DNA of 64,000 nucleotides from Valencia hispanica (GCA_963556495.2 OY747705.1:23958501-24022500); one strand, 5' to 3'. Numbered from the stretch's first letter, positions 1 to 13,739 are shown. The notes: generated by a model from the sequence alone, not told the origin. A program made the numbers and translations.

Positions 1-354
1 TGGAAAGCAGATGGGTGCTTAGGATCGTCAAACGGAGTCTGAATGAAAGACATGAGGTGGAATAAAACACGCATAGAGTCATTTGAAGGCCAAGAGGTCA
101 TAGCTGAAGACAGAAGAGATGAAAATGTGCATAACTGTGTGCCGTGGTGAAAGTTAGAGACAGAGAGAGACCTACAACAGGCAAGTTGGAGATAAAGGCA
201 GCCAAGGGATTAAGATGGGAACCAGTGACCAGACATCCATTTTCCAATGAAAGGAATCCAACCTATTCCCTCAATGATAAACATGTGTCTGTGTCACCCA
301 TCCTGGGACTTTATTTATGCATGTGTGTGTTTGTGTGAGACTGCATATCACTAC
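1..354. other. unannotated leading sequence
   Basis: No gene, repeat family or RNA is recognisable here. The only open frame (144-338) is short, has no familiar motif, and is probably chance. Confidence 0.5.
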
Positions 355-362
355 GTTGTTAT

Positions 363-2955
363 TAGGGTTGCCAACTGTCCCGTATTAGCTGGGACATCCG
401 GTTAATTTATCTAAATAGGATTGTCCCGTACGGGATGTCTTTTGTCCCTTATATTGAGTGTTGCTTGTTGTGTTTGCCCTCTGGCATGTAAGAACGTCAC
501 ACTGCTTTTACACAGATACCACTAAAAGGTCATCACACTTCATTCATGTGTCAGGCGCCTGACCCTAACCCTCTGGCGACTGATTGGTGACGTTGATTGG
601 TACTGCCAATTCAATTCCATCAGCTACTGACGTCAAATCAAAACTTTGACTGAGATTGGTGTGTAGCTAGTTTTGCGACAGTTTTGGAAATGGGAATATG
701 GATAAACCTGTGAAAAAGAAAAGACTGTGCAGCTATAATAAACTGTGGGAGGCAAAAAAAACGTGGGTGAAGCCTGTCAGCGGTGATGCGACTAAAGCTT
801 TCTGCACTTTATGCCGTCGGGAATTCTCTATCGGCCACGGAGGGGAGAATGACCTGACTCAGCATGCCGCCACAGAAATGCACAAGAAAGCTACGCTAGC
901 TAAAGGTGCTAGCAACATCGGCACATTCTTTGCAACATCCACAGCAGAAAATGACAGAATCGCTGCAAGTGAGGCTGCATATGTGTACCACACAGTAAAA
1001 CACGGACTAAGTTACAACAGCACAGACTGCCTTGTAAAACTTAATGGTGCGTTATTCAGTGATTCAAATGTGGTGAAAAAGGTTCACTTGGGACGAACGA
1101 AAGCAGAAATGATCACAGTGAACGTGCTTGGACCCAAAACAGTGCGAGATATTTTGGACAATCTGTCTCCACAAGAAGGTGAACCTGTGTATTTTTCTTT
1201 AGCAACAGATGCCTCGAACAAAGGAAATAGAAAAATGTTTCCAGTGTGCGTGAGATATTTCTCCGTGTCTGAAGGAGTGCAGGGCAAGTTACTGGACTTT
1301 TATGAAGACTGTGATGAAACGGCTAACGGAATACATCAAGCACTAATGAACTCTCTGGAAAAATATGGACTAAATATCAGTCACATCTCAGCTTATGCAG
1401 CAGATAATGCCAATGTTAATTTTGGTAAACATCGTTCTGTTTACCAACTGTTCAGCAGAGCCAACGATCGTATTCTTTAGTATAACTGCCCAGCTCACAT
1501 TGCACATAACACCTGCAAGCACGCATGTGACCAGCTATCTGTGGACATTGAGACAGTTGTCCTGAAGATCTACAACCAGTTTTCCGTGTCTGCTTCACGA
1601 AGAGAAGAACTGCAGAGATTTTTTGACTTTGTCGACATCGAATGGCGTGAAATTCTGCGTCACGTTTGCACCTGATGGCTTTCTCTTCATCCAGATGTTG
1701 ACCGCCTCCTGCAAAGCTGGCCCGCTCTCACCTCGTACTACAGGTCACTCGGGGAAACCTGTCCCATAGCACTGAAGAAGGTTTTTGAGGATGAAGCAAA
1801 AACAGATGCAGCAGAGATTTATCTGTGCTTTTTTAACAACGTGGGGTGTGTTTTTGATCAACTTGTGAAAAAGCTGGAGGAAACAAAGCCGTGCATCACA
1901 GATGGTCTATGAAGAAGTGCAGAAATTTAGAACTAAGATGTTGCAACAGAAGCAGGACAGCTTCTTTGGATATCAGACCAAGCAGCTGATGGACAAACAA
2001 ATGCCAACACAAAAACTAAGGCAGCAGCAGGACTTTCTGAAGTTCTATGACACCGGGATTACTTATATTGACAAGTGGATTGATTTCTCTCCAGAAAATG
2101 TGATGCTGAAACTGAAGCCCATTGGACTCTAAGAGGAGCTCACCTACACACACCTGGAGCAGGTGGTGACCGCCCTGAAAATGACAGAGACCATCAACAT
2201 GGATCAACTCTATGACGAGTTTTGTGCTTGCCATGAGGAAATGCTGAAGGCAAGACAGGATATAGCAAAAACCACCAGCAAGAAGTGGATGGCAATTTTC
2301 CAAAACACGGGCAAAAACAACCTGAACAACATGTTCAAGATTGTCTCATTTGTCCTCAGTGTACCAGGCTCAAATGCTTTCGTTGAGAGAATTTTATCTC
2401 TAATGACCAACAAATGGTCAGATTCCAGAAACAGATGCAACACTGAACTGATCAAAAATGAACTTTAAATAACTGTGAACTGTGACAAGTCATGCAAGGA
2501 CTTTTCTCTGGCTGTGCAAAAGGACAAAATGATGCTCGAGTCAGTCAGGAGCAGCAAAAAGTATCCATGGAAAAAGTAAACATGGTGAGTCATGATATAT
2601 AATGCCTTTTTTGCATTTGTAATCTGCATGTTAACTGCTACACTGTATAAATGTTAAAACCGTTATCATTTATTTTGAGTACTATTCATACATGTGAAGT
2701 CATGTGTGAGCATAAGAATATATTACCTAGTATTGTTATGTATTGAAATGTATACATGATTTTGAATATTTGAAACAGTCTCACCAGTGTACTCTATCAG
2801 TGTGTCCATGCAAGATGCATATAGATAAAAATCTGAGATTCTTTTTTCATGCATTGTTGATTAGTTTGTTGTTGTCGTTGTTGTTTTGTATTGGCCATTT
2901 TAAAAATACCAAAAACAAAGTCCCTTATTTGGTTGAGAGAAAGTTGGCAACCCTA
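363..2955 (+). mobile_element. hAT DNA transposon, complete ends, decayed coding region
   Basis: The ends are a 14 bp inverted repeat: TAGGGTTGCCAACT at 363-376 and its complement at 2942-2955. Directly outside them is a perfect 8 bp duplication, GTTGTTAT, at 355-362 and 2956-2963. Eight-base duplications with short inverted ends are the hallmark of the hAT superfamily. The 2593 bp interior carries a BED-like finger transposase reading frame on the + strand (698-2468) that is interrupted by stops. The element could once have moved alone but now needs outside transposase. A related but incomplete end lies at 4142. Confidence 0.93.
698..2468 (+). pseudogene. hAT transposase pseudogene with BED-like zinc finger
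   Basis: The first open segment (698-1480, 260 residues) begins MDKPVKKKR, a basic N-terminus, and then shows a zinc-finger pattern, CTLC followed by H-x5-H (residues about 46-73), which in hAT proteins binds the transposon ends. The frame then meets an in-frame TAG at 1478-1480, a TGA at 1673-1675 and a TGA at 1910-1912. It shifts by one base near 1905, continues as 1902-2132, is stopped by TAA at 2130-2132, and resumes in the same frame at 2163-2468. The last segment, around VPGSNAFVERILSLM, resembles the hAT C-terminal dimerisation region. At least four stops and one frameshift mean no full transposase can be made. The gene lies wholly inside the element bounded by the target duplication. 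Confidence 0.87.
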
Positions 2956-2963
2956 GTTGTTAT

Positions 2964-3678
2964 AGACACCAATTCCAGACTTACACGGTGCAGATGAAGA
3001 TATACACTCATTCACCAGTTTGGCAACACCCGAGGAAATATCTAGCAGGGGTGTCAACTGACAAAAACCATCATGCTCTCAGCAGAGCAACAACCCAGAT
3101 ACACAAGTATTTAATCTTTTCTACTATTTGGTCCAAAGCGTTACTAATTTCTAACATTATACTTATGAATTAGCTCAAAGAGCACTGATAAGACATCTGT
3201 TCTTAACATAGTTGTACACTTAGATTATGTACCCTTACGTCTTTCAATAGTTGTGGTATAGCTTTCTCTGTAAAATAATACGCCTATGTCACATGTCATT
3301 TGACACTTCAATAAAGAAAGTTTAAAAAAGACCAATAACCCTGTAATCTGACACATAATTATCAAGGTGCATTCTTCATGGAGCCTAAATCTTCTTTCAT
3401 AAGAAACTATGAACTCATACCTTGCCATGAAAAGAGATCACTGAGGCCACTTTAAAAAAGAAAGGGGGGGGGGGCTGGTGCCTATCTCAACCAATGTAGT
3501 CTACAGCTGAACTTCAGACTGAAGAAAGAGATGCACATACACAAGTTAGGAAATATACAGTATGGTGGTGATTGCATGCTAATTAGTGAACAAATTGCAT
3601 TGCTTACTACTATGCACATATCAAGAACAATACAAGAGTCCTTGGGCTTGTTGTCCATTTAATTTTATTGTTGTCAAT
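2964..3678. other. no recognised feature
   Basis: AT-rich sequence without a supported gene. It contains a short poly-G run near 3463-3473. Small open frames on both strands have no recognisable motif. Confidence 0.5.
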
Positions 3679-4140
3679 AGGGCTGCACGATTAACCTTTA
3701 TCGCATCGATATTGATGTTTTAACTCCAGTGATAACCTAACCTCAGGAGGCTGAGGTTTTTTTCCCGCCCCTGACATTTGAGTGACAAACCTATTCACCA
3801 ATCAAAATGGTTGAGTGTCGCATTCCTGGCTTGCTGGCCAATCAAAAATGGTGGTGGGAAACAAGCTTGTATGCAGAGCAGTGTTGCCAATTTGGTGACT
3901 TTGTCACTATATTTAGCGACTTTTCCGACCCCCCTGGTAAAACTGTGTTTTTCAAAAAGTGACTAGTGACACATCTAGCGACTTTTCCATGTGTTGCTAG
4001 AGACTTTTGGTGACTTGTTCAATGTGAAAGCAGAATGTATTTCTCACTGTTTTCAGTGGGTAGCAGGAGAGGAACCTGGCTGCAGATCTCTGCTGTCAGT
4101 CTCTCTCCGCTGCCGTGCTCAGGCTAATCTTCACTGACCG
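3679..4140. repeat. two degenerate DNA-transposon ends
   Basis: The text TAGGGCTGCACGATTAA near 3679-3695 looks like the terminus of a common vertebrate hAT family. From about 3888 a second motif set follows, GTGTTGCCAATTTGG and then repeated GCGACTTTT-like words near 3917 and 3977, which resembles the end of another teleost DNA transposon. Neither has a matching second end that I could find nearby, so both are treated as truncated relics. Confidence 0.4.
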
Positions 4141-4757
4141 GTAGGGTTGCCAACCATCCCGTAAAAAAACGGAATCGTCCCATATTCAGAGAAAATATTA
4201 TGCGTTCCGTATTAAGGTGAGAAGGAACGCGATTTGTCCGGCATTTCAGCTAAAATGAAAAAAGACACAAAGCTGGATTTATTCTGTGTCTTTACGCTGC
4301 GCAGCTGCCTCGTCTCTTCTCATTCTCTTCCCTCCCTCTCCTGTTGCTCCTTGATTCAGGAAACCGATCAATGATCAGCTGATCGGCTTTGCTGTTGCAG
4401 TCCCGTTTCTGTTTGTTTATCGCGGACTTTGAGCAGATAGAGGAAACCAGCGGGTGTCGCGCTAAACAACAGCAGCACGTTTAAGCTTGATAAAATGTTG
4501 TTAGTATTGATTTAATATTACTTTCTGATGTTTGCTGGAGCTACAGCCGTAAAAGCTGCTGGTCATGATATCGGTTTGGATATGTGGTAAGATGGAAACA
4601 TGAAGATGAAACCAGGAGATGTTCTTACTGAAAATCTGATGGAGAAACAGGTTTACTTTTTAGGTGACGTGAATGAGTTAAAGGGAAGTTATAAACTGTT
4701 TCTGAGAGACAAATAACACCAGGATCCTTTTCTACGTAGCTGACAGCTGGTAACTGT
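4141..4757. repeat. partial hAT element, left end only
   Basis: TAGGGTTGCCAACCATCCCGT at about 4142-4162 matches the outer 13 bases of the complete hAT element at 363-376. No complementary right end with a target duplication was found before the next repeat, so this is probably a truncated relative. There is no coding sequence. Confidence 0.5.
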
Positions 4758-5470
4758 GCAGGGGCAGCTCTAGCAAAGTCTTGCCTGGGGCCAGGTAGGG
4801 CATTAACAGGAAAAGGGGGGCACAAATATATACTTTTCTTTCTTATTCTCATTTAAAATGTCTAGCTTTTAATAAATAATTATCTGAATCTTACAACCAA
4901 TTGCATATAGTGGTCATGAATCCTTTATCGTATACAGTAAATATTAGGTCTAATACAGTAGGCTATATATCCTAGTAAGCTATAGTACTCTTTCCTTCGG
5001 GAAGATACCATCTGTGCAGTCTGCAGTTCTGTCAAAGAAAGATGTTGAATCTATTTAATTATTATAGAAAAATAATTAATTTCTGTGCATTTGTTTCACA
5101 CGTGCATTAAATTAAAGTCCATTAGGTTGTTCTTAATTGTTATTGTCATTTATTTTAAAATGTGTGCAATTTAACAGTTTCATGCTTAGTAAATGGCAGT
5201 GGACTGCAGAAGATTTTGTTTTCTAATTGTAAATCTAAATCTAATAAGAGTTCATTTCCTATTTTTCAATGGCAAAGATTTGTCAATAAAAAAAAATAAG
5301 CTACCTGTTTAAGTTAATTTCCATTATGTCTTATTATTCTTTGGTATTTAGTTTCAAGTATTTAATAATCACGAAGCATTGAGCAATTTCATTACTTCAA
5401 TCACTATGTAGTTTATATTAGAGATTTTTCAGGTTCAACAGCAGACAAAAGCCAGAAGAGGGCCATGGCC
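4758..5470. repeat. probable MITE-like repeat
   Basis: The start (GGGGCAGCTCTAGCAAAG near 4761) and the end (GAGGGCCATGGCCAC near 5459-5472) resemble the two ends of a non-coding teleost repeat. The interior is AT-rich and non-coding. No target duplication was identified, so the boundaries are approximate. Confidence 0.35.
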
Positions 5471-5765
5471 ACATAAATATTTTTTATATTATTCTATATT
5501 GTTCGCATGTGTGTCAGGTTGTACAAGATAGTTATGTGTCGGTCGCGAACGAACGAACCGGCTCGTCATTGTGGCTTGTTTTGGTGAAAACACGTGTAAC
5601 AGCAACTGTCCACACACAGAGCAGTAGGGGCGGGGAACAGGGAGGGTCAGACACAGCAGTGAGCACATGCACACGGAGGGAGACAAGAGAGGGAAAGAAG
5701 AGGAAAAAAGCGAGCGAGTGAGAAAGAGAGAGAGAGAGAGAGTGCGACGAACAAACGGTGAGAAA

Positions 5766-5855
5766 ATGAGCGACAGCTGCAAGAAATGTAGCAAAATTTG
5801 GACCCATTTCAATGTTGTAAGCAGCTCAAAGGCAGCGTGTAACTTATTGTGCAAG
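5766..5855 (+). pseudogene. orphan BED zinc-finger first exon of a hAT transposase
   Basis: From ATG 5766 the frame reads MSDSCKKCSKIWTHF and then an xxCNLLCK segment. This matches the start of BED domains in Ac/ZBED-like hAT proteins: an aromatic W-x-HF motif followed by a cysteine pair. At 5856 a GTGAAA donor-like sequence follows AAG, suggesting this was the first coding exon of a spliced transposase. The histidine half of the finger and everything downstream are missing from the element. Reading on through the donor gives a hydrophobic tail that is probably meaningless. Confidence 0.6.
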
Positions 5856-6126
5856 GTGAAAATATTGTTGTTGTTGTTTTTTTTAACACTGGTGAGTCCT
5901 GGATGGGTCTGTTTTTTTATACCCTTCTTTATAATTTATTTTTGTAGCACTCAAGTTCAGATTTCTTAAAGTGTTCAGTAAATAAAGCCATATAAATGAT
6001 AAATATTTTATATATTGCATTTTTTTACATTAGTAAATCATTTTACACATAGTTTTGCAATATTTTTGGTGATAAAAATACTTTAAGCAACAGAAAATCT
6101 GAGGAGCCACTTGGGAGCCGAAAGAG

Positions 6127-6180
6127 CCGGCTCTTTTTGGTGAGCCAAGCCAAAAGGACTGGCTCTCCAAAAAGAGCCGG
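6127..6180. repeat. long imperfect hairpin in the hAT subterminal region
   Basis: CCGGCTCTTTTTGG at 6127-6140 is perfectly complementary to 6167-6180. The next seven bases on each side pair with one mismatch, leaving a loop of about 12 bases. A separate 16 bp perfect palindrome, AAAGAGCCGGCTCTTT, sits at 6121-6136. Repeated GAGCC words near an end could be subterminal transposase-binding sites. Confidence 0.75.
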
Positions 6181-6202
6181 AATTCCAATCATTAGTACAA
6201 GA

Positions 6203-7585
6203 CTGTGTTGTTAAAGTAAATATATATTTTATTCATAATTTTAGTTTTATGCACTTAAAAGTATCGAAAGTAAATATTGCATCGCAATCGTTGTTGTCAG
6301 TATTGTGAGGTAAAGTGGATGATAGATTAATTGTTTATTTTCCTGCCTGTTTAAGGTTTGCTGTTTGATGTTTATTTCAAAGATCTTACCTAGTTCAAAG
6401 ATGGTGTTTGTGCAGAGCAAGTAAGTAAAGTGTTTTTCTTTAATTGTGGATCAACAGAAACAATTCTATGAAGAACAATGGGCCAGAATCCCTGCAAACA
6501 TTGTATATATCTGACTGGCTGGCTTGGTTTTGGTAGTTTTTTTTTCTAGTTAATGAATGCAATCATCATTTCAAAACTGTATTCTGTATTTAGTCAGGCT
6601 ATTTTTGTTTGACATAAACATTTGTTTGATGATCTGGAAAAGGTAAGTGTGACAAAAAAGAAAAAAAGCAGTCTGTAACAGGGAAGGCACTTTTTGCAGC
6701 CATGGATCTTTGATGATTAATACTGTGTGCCATCAAAAATACTCATCTGCATATTTATAGTTTAATACTAAACCACTTTTGTAATGCCTCTGGTCTAATT
6801 GCAATCAGTAACACTGATGCAGAGCTTCCCATGATCATATCTCCATTAGTAAGCAAGGCCTCTTCAAAGAGCTATCCCATTCAGCATGTGTTTGTGTGTA
6901 TGTTTAGTTGTGTGTATTTAAAAAAAAAATTGTTTCACAACAATGACTGTGGTCAACATGGTATTTATTTGTGGGACATGGAGTTTACATTTGTTCCTTT
7001 TTATTCTTAGTGTGTAACCCGTAACTGTTTTAAACATCCAGCAGCACGTCCCTTTGTTTGTGTGTATGTGAATGTGTGGAGCCATCGAAACCACGGCTAC
7101 TCACCCGAAACCACACCATAACGACCGGGTCGCTGGCATGCATTGACGCATGCAGAAGAATAGATAAACACTTGAGGACACTCACTCATTCGTATACTGC
7201 GGTATTGCTTCTTGTGGCTCAGCTCCACTTACTGACTTTGACAGATATTGTTTTAGTGAGGTCAATAACATCATGTTTGTGTGACACCTTCTTATTTCTG
7301 TTGACACTGTTGCCTCACCTTTGGCTTCAGCACTTAATTACTGTCAAAGTCAGTACTAAAACAACAGGGATGTAGTAAAATCACAGTGTTCATTAATACA
7401 GGTTTTTGCAAAGCAGGAAAGGAGGTGAAAGAGATATGGAAGGCTTTGTGGCCTGGAAAGAAAATGCTTCTAGGTTCACTCCATCCTATTATTAATATAT
7501 ATTTTGAAGTAAAACATGAACAATAGATTTCAGATTAAGTGGATGAGAAAAAGATAGAAATTATACATTTTGATTCTGGTTAACA
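6203..7585. other. no recognised feature
   Basis: AT-rich, with poly-T runs and no supported gene. The 105-residue frame at 7058-7375 has no recognisable domain and looks like chance. Confidence 0.5.
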
Positions 7586-7589
7586 TATC

Positions 7590-7735
7590 TGCTATGGACT
7601 GGTGACCTATCCAGGGTGTACTCCACCTCGATGATTGATGGAGATAGGCACTAGCCCCCTCACAACCCTGCATAGGATAGAAGGTATAGATAATGGATGG
7701 ATGGCTGGATAGATGGATGGATGGATGGATGGTTA
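7590..7735 (+). repeat. LINE 3' end with GGAT-type tail
   Basis: The phrases GGTGACCTATCCAGGGTG and AGATAGGCACTAGCCCC, followed by a run of ATGG/GGAT tetramers (about 7694-7733), have the layout of the 3' terminus of a widespread teleost LINE family. Only the tail is present, which is typical of heavily 5'-truncated insertions. Confidence 0.6.
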
Positions 7736-8072
7736 AAATATAGTCCTCCTTAAAAACTATAATTAACAGTATTAACATGGCACAGTTGACTGGGAGCTGG
7801 AGCTTCTGAGGAAGGAGTTGTCATGAGGTGCTGATACACCAGTTAAAAGCAGACTTTGTTTAAGGTGTGGTCAAGCTATGTACTGTATATTCAAGCCAAC
7901 AGGAAAAAATATTCTTCTCTTTTAGACTTAGGTAAGGACTTGGAATATGAACAACTATTCCTGCAATAAAATTATCTCCTTCCTGAAGATGTTTTACACT
8001 CAAGGTTTCCAGAAGGTATCATTCTTTTAACTAAAAGAAACAGATGTAGATTGCAGAATTGTTTTCACAGCT

Positions 8073-9092
<1,020 letters not shown>

Positions 9093-10048
9093 GGCGTCGC
9101 CTGTGTTTTTGAATTCAATGATTATGTCTCGTTTTCTGTACTGCATGACAAGCTGGTCACAGGCGTGCAAAACAGCTCTGAAACCTGTTCAATCATTGTA
9201 CAAACTTGCAGTTAAAATCTGTGATAAAAAACTCAACAGTATCACCACTGTCTTAATGTTAAGAATGAATTTTTAAACCTTGAAAATTTAATTATATACA
9301 CAAATCTTTCATGGTGCTGCTCCTTTGAGAAATTTTGTTTCACTGATCTCAGAAAAAAAACAACTTGTGTCACCGACTCTTTTTCTGGAGGGTAATGCAG
9401 TATTCCAAAATGTAAAACAGCACTCACCCAAACAGTATTTTCATACACTGTCATAAAATTGTTAAATACTTTGCCAACAGAGGTTCTGGCTTGTACAGGA
9501 TTTTCTATGTTTGCATGCCTGACGAAGAAATGGCTATTATCGAAACAATATTGTACACATGAGGGGTGAATGAGACCATGAGCATGAGGTTACTCTTGTA
9601 TGGAGATGTGTAATATGTGTGCTGAGTGGGTGTGTGTGTATGGAGTGGCGGTGTCCGGGGTCGGTCCTTGGGGCTGTTGTCCTAGACATTTTCTGTGTTT
9701 CCGCTTTTGGCGTGCTGGCTCGGGTTGGGTGGATCCGTTAGCCTGTGGCCCTCTACACGGTCGCTCATTTGTTCGGGCTGACTATGTGTGGGTGTTCTTG
9801 CGCCGGGGGACAACAGGGGTGTGGCTGTTGGGGATTGGTGCGGGACACCCCTAATCAAAATGTATATAATCTTTTAAAATTGTTTTATGTAAACCTTGTA
9901 AATCATTATTAACCTGCCAAGGGACTGCAGGTGGAAGTTTGCATTCATGCTATAACTTGGCACCAAGCATCTGTCCTGACCTTGTCTTGGTCAATATGTT
10001 ATGTGCATGTGCCTGTTTAAATAAACTTATACCAATACCAATTCAACT

Positions 10049-10662
10049 CATTAATCACAATTTAAAATGATAATAGGGTGGAAGCTCAACAGGACGGAAA
10101 AGTGAAACTTTGCTGTAAATCATTCAGCCTTTCTGTTAAATGAAGTCTTGCACCCTTGTTGTGGCTACTTACACCTATTGTGCAAGTTACTTCAGTAACA
10201 ACTTCCCCACTAGAGACTGATGTTGTTAGACCATCTTTTTCTCTCTCTCAAATATTGCATTTGTGCCAGGCTTAAAATCAGCAATTTATGGTCACCTACT
10301 GGTTTCTCTGTGCATCTCTAAAATTAGGCCAAATATTGAACAGTTCCCAATAGACATGCACACAATCCAATAATACGAATCCAATAATAATGCGAATAGC
10401 ATAGTGAGTTCAACAAATAAACTTTAATACAACAATCCTTACAATCATTGAAGGAGGAAATAAACTTAATTTTTATTCATAATCTAACAATAAAGTTGTA
10501 TTTCACACATCTGCTGCTTAATATTCAAAAAGACTTAACTAGCTAAAAAATAAGCAAAATTAAATAGATTCAAACTAGGCAAAAAAATGTTATACTTAAA
10601 AATCTAAATGAATAACAATGCATATACTCTATGTCAATTGGTTAAACATTTCCTATACTTAC
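10049..10662. other. no recognised feature
   Basis: AT-rich non-coding sequence. I see no gene or repeat family in it. Confidence 0.45.
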
Positions 10663-10666
10663 TTAA

Positions 10667-11191
10667 AGATGGAATATGTAAGAATTTTACAGTGAAATAA
10701 TCAAACAACAGTCTAATTTCTCAATCATGTTGGAAGGAAGGTTACATTGCAACAGATTTCCTTCTCAGCCGGCTGTGTGGTTCCAAGTTTTTATCATTTT
10801 AAGAAGACCACAGAGGGAGTCATTGTTTACAATCTGTCCCGCCTCCATACTCCCTGTTCCAGAGCCAATCACATGTGAGTTTTCAAGGTTGCTAACAAAG
10901 CCAGCAGTAAATTCAAAAAAAATAGTTGGCTCTAAAAATATCTCAAGCTACTTTTTTCAATTACCAACAACTCAATATGGCAGTGAAATGTATTTATCTA
11001 CTTATCAAATTACTGTGTACGACTCATCTTTGCCCGTCATCTTGAATCTTCTGGCACTGATCCGTAACTGACAAGGGGCTTGAAACTCACAAAGGGAAGG
11101 GAGTGTGTGGCTGAGAGCGGACACTTGTTTTTCTATATGGACTGCAGTACTCAAATTTGACCACAAGATGTTATTCGTACATATTGCACCT
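10667..11191. mobile_element. TTAA-flanked MITE
   Basis: TTAA at 10663-10666 and 11192-11195 flank a 525 bp element. Its ends are complementary: AGATGGAATATGTAAGAA on the left, and the complement of the right end AGGTGCAATATGTACGAA. TTAA duplications are typical of piggyBac and Kolobok elements. There is no transposase, and the open frame at 10727-11071 has no known motif. Confidence 0.78.
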
Positions 11192-11312
11192 TTAAACCTT
11201 GCAGAATCGTGGAGTGTTTGTAGCTATCTCTAGGTGCATTGTGGGCAGCCAACACAGAAACACAATGTAGAGTGGCAAATTAATCCTAATATCTATGTTT
11301 TTAGACTGTGTG

Positions 11313-11430
11313 AGGAAGCCAGAGTGCCCAAAAAAATTCACACATGCACATTGAGTGAATGCAAACTCCACATAGAAAGCCTCCAGCTAAGATTTGAATC
11401 CAGGACCTTCTTGATGCGAGGAAACATTGC
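11313..11430 (+). repeat. degenerate teleost repeat with tRNA-like box
   Basis: ATGCAAACTCCACATAGAAAG followed by GATTTGAATCCAGGACC resembles a very common fish repeat; the second motif is similar to a tRNA T-arm. Short fragment, assignment tentative. Confidence 0.4.
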
Positions 11431-13739
11431 AAACAACTTTTTCTCCGTGAAATCTTAAAACAACCAGTTTGAGCAAATTTCAAGAAACACTAAAAGAGAC
11501 CAACAGTCAGTGATCAAATTTGGCATGGTGTCATAAAAATTAGTGACAGTGCCAGTTGAAAATATATAATGCATTTGTACATTTGATGTTAATATATGTT
11601 ACTTGAGCACAACCCCTGTTGTTTTCTGCAGTTGCCACGGGATGGTTTCCTTTTACATTAATTACTACTTTTAAAACTGTGTTTAAACATATATTTTTCA
11701 TGGTGAACTAAGTCCAAGCAGACTGTAATCAGTAATAGAAAGAAAACAGATAAAATCTACGTAAACTATTAGTAACTGACTGGTGTTAACCTAGACGTCT
11801 GGGGAGTGAAGAATCCTAAAAGGACTCCTTTGGACCAATATAGGTCTAACTTTATAGATCTATTATTCAAAAGCCTCAATATCTTCATCTTCTAAAGTCT
11901 TTAGAGAAAAATTCCTCCATTATTAGTACAGCATTGAGCTCCAGTCTTTGTTTAAGGTTAAATGTGTGATTTAAATTTGCCAGAACACTTGAGAAGGTCC
12001 TGTGAGAGCTGCCTATAACAAGGAACAGCAGTTTAATATTGGTGATATAGCAGGCATTTATTAATGACAGCTGCTTTTTCCATTTGGGTTGAAATACAGA
12101 GCTTGCCTTTTAATTGAGAGTACAGCACTCAATACCTGTTAGCTGTTTCTGTAAATTTTAATTTAGAAATGTGCCAAATAAATCAGGAAGGGCATGGTGA
12201 GAGCAATAAAAAAGCTGAGGAAGCTGTTTGCTCAGATTAGTATATATCAAATGGCATATAGTGTACATTTAAAAAAAGCTACCCTCCTATGATATAGTAA
12301 AACTGCACCCATTGTTTTAATCTGCTCTACTTCCACTGTGAAAATGTTATTTTGTTCCACAAATTTTATTCTTTGTCTTTTTGACAAACTGCAGAGGTTG
12401 TAATCTTGTTTATCTTGTTCTCCTCCCATCTGCTTTAGCATTCCTCTCCATCGGTGTGGCCTCTTTGATGATTTGCAGCCCACTTAAAGTCACAATCCTG
12501 TGATCTGTTGGTCATGTTGACCACAAAAGTTTAGCTACATGCGCTCACAGTTTTAAATGCACACAAGAAGAGATCGGAGGAAACGTTAGTCAGGCTTATT
12601 CAGACGTATATACAGCTCAAACGTATTGTATCCACGCACACAATCTTAAACACTGGATTATAGGTCCCTCATACAGGCTGATCCTCTCTGTCAGAAGCTT
12701 ATGCTGAGCTGCGGTTCAAACCTCTTTATTTTTCCTATTAGAGGGTATGGGTGCTAAAACTATTAGAAGCAGCAATTATAGACTTAATAATACTGTATTT
12801 CTTCATACCAAGCACTTTTCCTTAGATGCTGGGTAGTTAAAAGGATGACGAATGATATTTATGTGAAGGCAAAACAACGTTTTTTTTATATAACGATCTT
12901 TGCAAAACTGAAACAAAAAAGTCTGTCACTCCACAGAAACATGTTCAGAGCTGAGACGATATAAGCATATGTGTATTTTTACTTCAGTATATGTTTACAT
13001 GTGAGACCATGGAGATGTAGACATTTGAGTTTGGTAGACAGTACGTCAGCAGACAGCGTGTTCCGTTGTGGGGAGAGCACTGATAACAAAGATAATGCAG
13101 GGATAAAGAAGAGGCCAGGAATGTGACTGGGATAAATAAAATAAAATATGTCTCACATTTTCATCAAAGGATAATTTCATGTGCACACCAGATGTGGTGG
13201 CACTGTGTGAGAAGGATCACTATACAGTTCTTTGTGGTGCACAAAGACGCACTTCACTTTACTTTCACCTATTGGTGGAAAGTCAGTTCCAAATTTTGAC
13301 AATCCTAAAATCTTTTTAATGAGGGATATGGTAAAAGTGAAACACTGCTTCTTTCCCTTTTGCTGCCATCTGAAATCTAAAACAGCCAGACTGTACACAT
13401 GTATTAAGTCACTTTTAAAGTGATACCTTTAAATGCAATCTAGTGTAACATCTGCTTTCAGTACTCACCCAATTAGTAAATAATACACTTGTGTATTTAA
13501 ACAATATCCCAAGCTTTAAACATCTCACACAGAACAGTTCAGTCCATCATCCTAAAATGGAAAGAATATAGGACAACTACCAAACGACAACAGTTAGCCA
13601 ATACAATTCAAGACAGGTATAGTAGACCAATGGTTGCTCTGAACGGCAAGAAAAAAATCTCATTTAAAGTTTGCTTCAAGTCGTGTAGAAGATGCTCATA
13701 CGAGTAAGCACCTTAATCTACATGAAAAAACACAATGGT
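11431..13739. other. no recognised feature
   Basis: About 2.3 kb of AT-rich sequence with only short, unrelated open frames on both strands. I see no conserved coding block, RNA or clear repeat boundary. Confidence 0.5.

Larger units (their letters stand above)
5529..6194 (+). mobile_element. short hAT derivative with 8 bp target duplication
   Basis: A perfect 8 bp direct repeat, GTACAAGA, flanks the element at 5521-5528 and 6195-6202. The ends, TAGTTATG on the left and the complement TAATGATTGG on the right, are degenerate versions of one terminus. The element keeps an upstream GA-rich stretch, a first exon with a BED-finger start (5766-5855), and a strong hairpin near the right end (6127-6180). 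The transposase core is absent, so it is an internal-deletion derivative. Confidence 0.82.

Noticed and set aside
5489..5854. 121-residue minus-strand frame with a hydrophobic N-terminal half
   Set aside because: It is antisense to the hAT derivative with its GA-rich stretch and BED exon; composition explains the hydrophobic and serine-rich residues.
9600..9854. 84-residue GC-rich open frame
   Set aside because: It lies in the 3' untranslated part of the LINE and resembles no protein.
11301..11483. Possible tRNA gene around GATTTGAATCC
   Set aside because: Only a T-arm-like word is present; no acceptor stem or anticodon arm can be folded. It fits a degenerate repeat instead.
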